Assembly (NCBI GenBank): GCA_021229015.1
Contig: CM037792.1
Span: 620,001-684,000, forward strand
DNA: 64,000 bases
Source: Solen grandis
Taxonomy: Eukaryota > Mollusca > Bivalvia > Adapedonta > Solenidae
Direction of reading: 5' to 3'
The notes beneath the pieces are model-generated. The model saw only the letters and a program-made list of their open reading frames with translations. It was not told the DNA's origin and ran no database searches. The position numbers were made by a program, and so were the translations under genes. Below are positions 56,092 to 64,000 of the stretch, in pieces (within the stretch, counting starts at the first letter, position 1; every line of letters begins with the position of its first letter).

Positions 56092-56942
56092 CATCCGTGA
56101 ATAAATTCGGTATTGCTAGTGCAATACCTGCAAACAGTTACTAGTTTGAGGCCCTGTAGCGCAGTTTATTAATTTTATGTGCAACTTTGTACTTGCATAT
56201 GGCAAGTTTTACACTATAAGTATAAGCCATGCTTTATCAATGACATGACATGAACAGAGCATAACAGAACAGAAGAGGACACGAAGATAACACATACCAA
56301 ATTGAGATTAATCCAGCTGAAGCTGATCCTACCTAAAGCGACTCTGGTAATAATCTAATTAAGACAATGTTTCTAGATAATGACTCAGCTACATTAGGCA
56401 AACCGAGAGAGCAAATCTATATAACTAATAACTTTTAAATTTATTTAATCGTTACCATTAAAACGCATTAAATATGTATAGGTAGGCATTCCTCCTTAAT
56501 AACGAATTACAATTTGTTTATTATAAGTGTACTTAGATAATGCTGCATTTAAATTATATTTGATGCTACGCCGTTTGTAACACAAAAATCATAGACGAGA
56601 AATTAAACATACCTGAAAAGCAATTTGCATTACAAATCGGTTGCATTTTAAATTGTATTCGAAAATAAACTGTAAAATAATGGGTGATCGTATGACATAT
56701 CAAACACGATCTCTTGGTATTTTTGATAAAATACACTTTTACAACTGTATATGTTTAACGAAGATGAAAGCCTCATTTAATTATGTATAAGATAATAGCT
56801 ATGGATAAATTCAAAGTTGTTTGACAGGATTTTATAAAGTGATATTTTTTTTTTTAATTTTTACTTTAACAGTTTTGAACCATATTGACTTAGCCCTTGA
56901 GGAAGAAATTAAGTGTTCTTCATTACCTGTCGCTATCTAAAT
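56092..56942. other. No gene recognised
   Basis: AT-rich DNA with no supported feature. Confidence 0.4.
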
Positions 56943-57160
56943 TCTGTAAAATCATACATTTTTGCGGAGGACTATTTTTTTGTCGATTTTGTGGGTGGAT
57001 TTATCCACGAATAATTAATCCCAGCGAATACATTTCATTTAGTGACCTGACATTTTCTAGAACATGGATCTTAAATATTTGGTCCTGTTGCATCGAAATT
57101 GATTTATTGCAGATTCCATGAACTAAAATGTTAACGAAAATTAATGATTTTACAGTTTTG
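56943..57160. mobile_element. Palindromic MITE, AATTTTCGT family, copy 3
   Basis: Left GTAAAATCATACATTTTTGC; right GTTAACGAAAATTAATGATT plus TTACAGTTT. Centre TTTTCTAGAACATGGATC matches copy 1. The left arm has decayed more than the right. Confidence 0.68.
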
Positions 57161-57330
57161 AAATAAGTAAAAGCATTGTGCCATTTTTTAAAATCTATTT
57201 ATTCTTAAAATGAAGATCAGTCCTGTTCAAAGAAAAAGTCCTCTATTGTCGAAACTTTGGACAATAAATCCAGTTAATAAGCCAAGTCTTGAGATTGCAT
57301 GTTGTGCCTACTTTATTTTTTATTTTCATA

Positions 57331-57527
57331 TTAAGGTAATCCATCCATTATTTAAATGTGACCATGATCCATCAAATGATTTGAGAATTATATAGTAAAT
57401 GCAAGCCCTTACAGACTTTGAGCAAAATAGCCTTTTACTCTAAGTCAACAGATGCTTCTGCACTGAAGTATTTTTAAGCATTTGAAGGACCATGATTATA
57501 AGTTGATGATGGATGGGTTACCTTTAA
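57331..57527. mobile_element. Palindromic MITE, TTAA family, copy 7
   Basis: 197 bp, TTAAGGTAATCCATCCATTA at the left and GATGATGGATGGGTTACCTT plus TAA at the right. The sub-terminal ATGTGACCATGATCCATCAA and GCATTTGAAGGACCATGATT are mirrored. Core TAAATGCAAGCCCTTACAGA is present. Confidence 0.85.
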
Positions 57528-60100
57528 TATAGATGTGTAAAATATGACTCGTTCGGCCTGGTGTCAATATATTTCTACTGAGCGTAACACTTGTATTCTT
57601 TCGTATTTCGCAAAGATTGTCTCTCACAAGCATGCTCTCTGACTTTTTATTACTAAAACATTGTTGATGGAACGTTAAGTTAATGAATGATCTGACTGGG
57701 GGTATGGAATACGAGGGTGCTTTTACTGGTCGGTACTATTCTTTTGTCTGCATGAAGTTGACTCATTCTTAATAAACATGGACTTGAAATTATGTGTAAG
57801 TAAACAAACAACCGACAACTAAATAAATTAGAAAATAGTTATACTTATACTCTCCCTAACCCTTTTCGATGGAACAGAACTTACTGTAAAATGTCCTTCT
57901 ATGCTGTACGAACATACTAGATATATATAACCACCTGACCATGTCACCAGTTATAAAAAATATAAACTCATTTAAACGAGCTAAAAGGCAGGGTACTATA
58001 TAAAGGGCGAACCTGGTTTGGTCCTCTGTCCACCCTTTAGTTTTTCCTTCTATCATTTGATGCACTGGCGCTCTTCAGATCAAGTCTCCGTACTTTTATG
58101 CATGGTCACCATCACATTTATCATCATTATCAATATCAGAAGTAACAAAATAGACAGCAACTATCGAGCCCAATACAATGTCATGAATTCTTGATGGGAC
58201 CCCAGCCGGTGGCTTCCCTCTTAAACTGTTTTCCAGGAGCTATTCGAATTTGTCATTTTGAGCGACTTCCATTAGAATCCTAAAGCTGTCAAAAGTGAAT
58301 TTACAATGTTGCTTAAAGTTTTCAACCACTATTAAACTTTAATGAGCAGGCGCCATCTTATAACGGTTGATCTATCACGTGACAACGCTTAAATGCAAAG
58401 CACTACTTAGCAAACCTGACAATGGATTGTCCTGATGGCACCCACAGATGTCACGTGGCATATACAGAAATATAATGTGCTATTTCTATAACAGTTAAAT
58501 GTTTCAGGTGAGAACAAGTCGTTCAGTATCGTCAAATGACTTATGGCACACTTAGGGCTTCGTAAATTCATTCACGGTTGTAAAAGTATTAGAGACATGT
58601 GGCTGTATTTTCACTTAGTAATACTCGTGCTTTAGTGACACCTTTGTAAATGTTTCTGTATTCTGCTTACAATATTCGAATTTTAATACCTCTCAAAATA
58701 TTCTTATCTAAATTCAATTAAAATATTTATAAGAGCATCATACATCTTGCAGTCCAAATGACTGGAGCCAGAACTCAAGTCTTAGATATAAACAAAACAA
58801 TACCGTTGTCCATATTCCAAAATTTGTTTTTCACTCATTTTGATCTCTATCATTCCGACGCTTTCTGTCTATAACTTGCCAATATGTTTCAATACATATA
58901 CATGCTTATGATATTTATAGCTGTATCAGGAACTATATCGAACGTCTTTGTAGAAGTACGTATGATGGGGCACAAATTCCAGGTTTACATTCTAAACTTT
59001 AATCACGTACCCATATAAATTCCAAATTAACTGGATATATAATTTGATGTTTTGGAACCGTCTCCTGTGAAGCGTTAATTCAGATATTATTCAGCAACCT
59101 CTGAAAGGAAGACATTCATACCAAAACAGACAAATCCATTGTCGGATGTTAAAGTTTGATGAGCCAACCCTTCTATTGATACATATCCCTGTATACGTCC
59201 ATCCATCATTTATAATCAAGAGGAAACCCTGTCTACCGGCGTCATTGTCTTGAGGACCATTTAATTAGATTAACTTTATTCCCAGGACCTTTTCTGCACC
59301 CATATGGCGCCATCACTCGCTTGTCTTCAACGAAAGCTTCACTTGCTGCTGACAAAACGGTCAAATACACTTAGGCAGATAAAAACGATGTGAAAAGGAA
59401 AGTTACAGATGATGTGTGAAGCATCCTTTTGTTCCGTGTGTCAGTGATGAATCGTTCAAAATTGGATACTGATGTTGATTAATGACACCAAAGCGTCAAA
59501 GAGTGAGAACCCTACTATGCATTAAACAAGCAACAAACATTTCAATTACAGCAGTGTTTTAACGATATTCGTAAGGGCGAAACGAGGCAATTAAAACGTT
59601 TGAATTTATAAACACATTGACAAGGGCGCACATTGTTGAGGCACTGAGATTAATGAATGATTTATGATCGTATAATGAAAACTTATTTTTTGCTATCATC
59701 GTGTTCATGATTGATAGAATAACTTCCACGATTAATAGCCGGTCTTGGTATCTCCCTCATTTCTTTCGCCTGCTGTCATACGAGGCTCCGATCATTCAAA
59801 TGACTTGAATGATCTAGTGGAAAACAAAAAATATAATCATTTAAAAAAACAAAAAACAAAAAACAACCCAACATTTTCCCTAATCTGATAGAAGCCCTTA
59901 CATGATTGGAGTATAATAGATTTAAAGGAAATTTATGGGCAGATATTTTCTCATTGTTTCATTTTGGTGTGATATTTAAAGATATTAAAGCAAACTTTTA
60001 AAATGGTATTTTCTTAGTATTTCGTTTTTGCATTATACTCTTTTAATTCGATTAGTGCTTCTAAAAGCAAAATACGAAACATTGAACTTATACGTGGCGT

Positions 60101-60105
<5 letters not shown>
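57528..60105. other. 2.6 kb with almost no repeats and no recognisable gene
   Basis: No tandem repeat or full dispersed element. A 28-base stretch near 59195-59222 (CGTCCATCCATCATTTATAA) resembles one end of the TTAA MITE family. Open frames are short. Even composition at 58060-58480 and 59250-59650 makes conserved regulatory DNA possible, but it is not demonstrated. Confidence 0.4.

Positions 60106-60149
<44 letters not shown>
60106..60149. repeat. (AG)n microsatellite
   Basis: About 21 uninterrupted AG units. Confidence 0.95.
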
Positions 60150-60150
<1 letters not shown>

Positions 60151-60868
60151 ATAACACGAACTATAGTCAAGATTGATATAATACCATGGCTTCGCTCGTA
60201 TAAATAACGTCTACAGTGGAAAAAGAATTAGATCTTGCCAGGATCGAAACACGATTCCAGTTTTAATGAAACTGGAAAGTGTAAACACTGGTTTTCATTT
60301 AAACAAAACTGTATGACGCTCACATCCTAATAGCTAATCAATTACAACGTCACGCAAACAATAGGTTGATGAACAGAGGCGCTTCATAAAACAACTTTCT
60401 GTATCTCTGCAATAACTTCCCCTGACATTCAAATAATATAGCGCCGCCATATTTGACACTTGCGTTCAAACGTCACCAATCTTTTGATCCCGAACTCTTG
60501 TTCCTACGACAAGAGACTTTCCATCAAACGATAGTTTGAAATATTCTTGGCACATGGGCTGGCTCTGGACAAACATATCTCTCCAAACAATTTATTGTAT
60601 CCTTGATTGGATGTCACACTGTCAAACATTATTAACGAGTGGTGTAGATGGAAGAGAAAGGGTTGCTATGACGATGATTTTTTTATATTAATATCAAGAA
60701 GAAATTCCCAGGAGGCCTACAGCAGTGTATGGAGGAAGGTGTCAAACGCGTGAGGAGCTATGGGTCAAGGTTAAAGTCTGGTTTCGGACCTTTGCGACAA
60801 AGGAAAATGCCTTCCTGTAGATGACAAGATTGTTGTTATGGAGATTAAAAATAGGTGAGAATAAATAG
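60150..60868. other. No gene recognised
   Basis: Mixed composition, no supported open frame. Confidence 0.4.
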
Positions 60869-61072
60869 TATAGACTATTTCACTTCGAACTGAGACGTAG
60901 ACCTACGAAAATCAACGAGCACTTTTCGAACACCTAATCTAGATGCTGGTGTTTAATTCCACACAATGTTCAATAGGAAATAAACATAAGCTTGAATTTT
61001 TCCCCAGTCACTGATCAGTTAAAATCAGCGAATTGTACCGGGAATTGCCGATCATCTGGTGAAACGGTCTTT
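60869..61072 (-). mobile_element. MITE, TAGAC family, copy 3
   Basis: Left TATAGACTATTTCACTTCG plus AACTGAGACGTAGACCTACG; internal TCCCCAGTCACTGATCAGTT and AAAATCAGCGAATTGTACCG; right GGTGAAACGGTCTTTA. Opposite orientation to copy 4, which begins 82 bp away. Confidence 0.8.
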
Positions 61073-61153
61073 AATCGGATTTTGATATATACACATGTAT
61101 AGTTATACTTCATGTCCTGGTGATGAATCATATCAATATCTGGATTTTATCAT

Positions 61154-61341
61154 TAGACCATTTCACTGGGGGATCGAAAATATCGGTAAAATTCGCTGAT
61201 TTGTACTGACCAATCAGTGACTGGGGAAAATCTCAAATATATATTTATTTCAAATTGAACAATGTGTGAAATTGTACGCCATCATGTAGATGAGGTTGAT
61301 TTACGTAGGTTTTATGACTCATTTCGGAGTGAAATTGTCTA
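61154..61341 (+). mobile_element. MITE, TAGAC family, copy 4
   Basis: Left TAGACCATTTCACTGGGGGA, internal AATTCGCTGATTTGTACTGA and CCAATCAGTGACTGGGGAAA, right CATTTCGGAGTGAAATTGTC plus TA. It keeps the best terminal pairing of the four copies (TAGACCATTTCACT against AGTGAAATTGTCTA). Confidence 0.82.
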
Positions 61342-61525
61342 TTGCAGCTAATAGTTTTACATGACAGCAAATGTTTCAGTTACACGTGAAATGTGCTTTT
61401 GCATACCTAACCTTGTGAGGTAGAAATCTTTTTCCGTGGTTTGTATTTTTCAGTGTTTGGGTCAGGGTAAGGGTGGGGGGGGGGGAGCTAAATAATGGTT
61501 AGTTTCAATGTTGAATAACCTACTG
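61342..61525. other. Spacer with an 11-G run
   Basis: No gene; a G-rich run (GGGTGGGGGGGGGGGAGC) lies at about 61470-61487. Confidence 0.5.
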
Positions 61526-61935
61526 AGGTATACCGTGGTAAAAGTACCTCTCTGTGACAACATTTACATACAGATCGAGGTACAAACCGTGATAGTGAGG
61601 TATGAGTCACACATGGGATACCTCGCTATGACAACATTGTACATACAGATCGTGGTACAAACCGTAATAGTGAGGTATGAGTCACACATGGGATACCTCG
61701 CTATGACAACACTGTACATACAGATCGAGGTACAAACCGTAAAAGTGAGGTATGAGTCATACATGGGATACCTCGCTATGACACCATTCTACATACAGAT
61801 CGAGGTACAAACCGTAATAGTGAGGTATGAGTCACACATGGGATACCTCGCTATGACAATATTGTACATACAGATCGAGGTACAAACCGTAATAGTGAGG
61901 TATGAGTCACACATGGGATACCTCGCTAAGATAGT
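61526..61935. repeat. 75-bp tandem repeat, five copies plus a partial one
   Basis: ACATACAGATCG starts units at 61566, 61641, 61716, 61791 and 61866, exactly 75 bp apart. A degenerate partial unit lies at 61526-61565. Each unit holds GAGGTATGAGTCACACATGG directly followed by GATACCTC, whose ends pair. 75 is a multiple of three, so one frame stays open on each strand across several units (155 codons on plus). The repeating translation (YIQIEVQTVIVRYES...) has no upstream promoter or splice evidence and is taken as a by-product. Confidence 0.92.
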
Positions 61936-64000
61936 AATACAAGACTCTGTGTGTGTGTGTGTGAGGCAAGAATAGTAGAATTATGGTAAAAAAAAAAAAG
62001 TCGACGAGTTCAGTAGATTGTTGCGCCGGTGATTATGGGACAACTTCAAACACGGTTGCCTCATCCGCACACGTAGTTTTTTGTGACCTAACACAAGCTA
62101 CAACATTGTTTTTTTTTCTTCTCGAAACAGGTTTGATTGTTTTCATTATTACAGATCAAAACTCAGTTTTGCCCAGTCAATATCTAAAATCTTGATTTTA
62201 TTTTAGATAGCAATATTCATTTTGCCGAAAGATAGTATTGACGAGAAGAGTAAATATCAGAAATAATTTGAAAATTGATCTTCGACGGTTGATATTGAAA
62301 ATCAACCTAGTGGGGTGACATCGTTTTCTTTCTGAAACTGAAATATTTTGTTTATGATGATATTGAAATTAATTTTTGGTTTAAAATTAGATGATTAACA
62401 AAAAGTTTATAAGGATTGTTAGAACTGATTAATTCAGCTTTAGGCCACGTATCCCTTATCATCATTGCACAAATAGATTACTAAATAATAATTTAGCATC
62501 CCTTGAATTAGCAATCCCGCTGTTATATTAATTGCATTTATTTTTTATTATCTCTCAATAAATTGCTTATTATAGTTTTCTGCAAGTTTGAGGTCGATTT
62601 AAAACGGTCATGGTAGCTATTTTGATGGTAGTAACTCTGACAGATTGCATATTATAAGATCAAATTTGGACACTATTATATTTTTACAGTTGAAAGTGTA
62701 TAATTATGAATAAGATACATGTATCACAAATTGATCTATCAAGCTAACTTGATACATAATGTGTATTTCAGCTCGATTTACCTTACAATACCTTATTTCA
62801 AACTTAATTTATTTTACTTCGATTGGAAAAACAAAATCTTACAGCTAACATTTATCCCTTTCGACGGTTCCAAGGTTGGACTAGTACTTTGCGCTGATTC
62901 ACGACATCCTTACAACATCTAAAACTTCTTCAAATACAGTAAAAATCTTAATAACAAGATGGTCTGAAAATTATGGTATTAAGTGAGGTGGTGGCTATAT
63001 ATGTAGTTTTACCGTACAACTGGGAATCGCCCATTACACCTTTAAACAAAGTATCTAAGTTTTCTGAAGATAGATATGCTTTTAATGGAAGAAAAATGAA
63101 TACCAATATGTTCGCAGACATAGCAGAGTGTACATCATAACTATAATTATAAAAGGAAATAATATACATAAATTCGATAATAATTTGAATTCTATGCACC
63201 AATAATACTCTATGAAAAATGTCATAAATTCGAATTGTCTGAAGGAGTAAATCACGGACAGTAGACACAATCTACAGAGTATAGGGTCGGGTGCCAGGGG
63301 GCGCTGGTAATAAAATGATAAATGGAACATTTATTTATGGTAAAGGGTACTCTAATCAAATTATGTAAAACGTATATATACGGGATATGTAATATATTGA
63401 ACTTGTAGCTATAAACGGCTGTGGTACTAACAATTAAATGTTAACATGTCCATTATTTTTCAAAGAGAGTGTTTCAAATTTTGTTAGATTTGGAGGAAGA
63501 TAATCCATTTAAGTTAACATTGAATATATGGGAAATATACAAATACTTTCAAAATGTAAAAATGAATTTGAATGTTGAGAAAAACTCACGGAAGAAAGTC
63601 ACATTACATTATTCTGTTTTAAATTTCATAAATCAATCCAAACCTGACCATAGAAACGTGGAGATATTCTCTATTAAAGTTTTCAGGAAAGATAATTTAT
63701 GAAACCAAAATTATCAGGGGAGGTAATCAATAGAACAAAACATTAGATCTTGTCAACATAACCCTTGGTTTTTCATGAATGTTTTTGGTTGAATTGATGG
63801 CTTAAGCACTTGTAGAGAACAGTCACTTTACTCATTGCCCTCTCTGACATAATGCAACACAGGTAAAGATCTTATTCTAACAAATCTTTTTCAAACAAGA
63901 GCATCCCCGTGGCAACTAGTGCTTCAGATTGCCTTATTTGCAAATTTTCGATCAATAGTACTCATTATTTCTGTATATCTTGCTACACTGACGCTGAATT
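61936..64000. other. No gene recognised to the end of the window
   Basis: A (GT)n of seven units at about 61949-61962 and a short A-run follow the tandem repeat. Open frames of 67-106 codons (61983-62195 and 63469-63702 plus; 62948-63268 minus) are unrecognised and lie in AT-rich DNA. No further repeat family member was identified. Confidence 0.4.

Noticed and set aside
61508..61975. 155-codon frame as a repeat-protein gene
   Set aside because: The period of 75 bp keeps any frame without a stop open, the opposite strand is also open, and no transcript signals are seen. Kept only as a question in the findings.

Overview
This window is AT-rich nuclear DNA from an animal. It is very probably a lophotrochozoan, most likely a bivalve mollusc, judging from four things: tRNA-derived SINEs whose 3' end resembles the Meta-type domain (CTGAAATACTGTCG..ACG.TAAA), many short palindromic MITE-like elements including the AATTTTCGT type, abundant minisatellites, and 64 kb with almost no coding sequence. 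The species assignment is inference; no gene was found that could fix it. A run of 100 Ns at 31201-31300 marks an assembly gap.

No complete protein-coding gene is supported. The longest open frames lie in tandem repeats or are of the length expected by chance. Three weak coding candidates are kept: a possible first coding exon with a good splice donor (ATG 27776, donor at 27855), a possible short terminal exon behind a strong polypyrimidine/AG acceptor (26806-26894), and a 156-codon open frame inside a decayed mobile element (11910-12380).

Layout. 0-1.6 kb: two tandem arrays (about 51 bp and about 35 bp units), the second broken by a LINE-3'-end-like insert. 2.7-8.3 kb: duplicated repeat, SINEs, MITEs and a paired palindromic repeat. 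8.5-9.4 kb: a large 14/15-bp minisatellite. 10.2-12.7 kb: a 0.4 kb imperfect palindrome, a SINE with perfect 13-bp target-site duplication, and a 1.4 kb element that appears to be the longer relative of a MITE at 28.7 kb. 13-25 kb: palindromic MITEs, an exact 80-bp direct duplication, a LINE-like 3' end, and an imperfect inverted repeat of about 1 kb. 26-28 kb: the two candidate exons. 30-32 kb: three same-strand SINEs around the assembly gap. 32-48 kb: microsatellites, tRNA-like SINE heads, and a group of TTAA-flanked MITEs plus a SINE with a 15-bp TSD. 48-64 kb: mostly unannotated DNA with a 43-bp tandem array, more MITEs (one opposed pair), and a 75-bp tandem repeat.

The window reads as intergenic or intronic DNA. 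Its structure comes mainly from at least five families of short non-autonomous DNA elements and at least three families of tRNA-derived SINE. Low-repeat stretches (about 33.3-35.7, 46-47.4 and 58-60.1 kb) could hold distal regulatory DNA, but the sequence alone does not show this.
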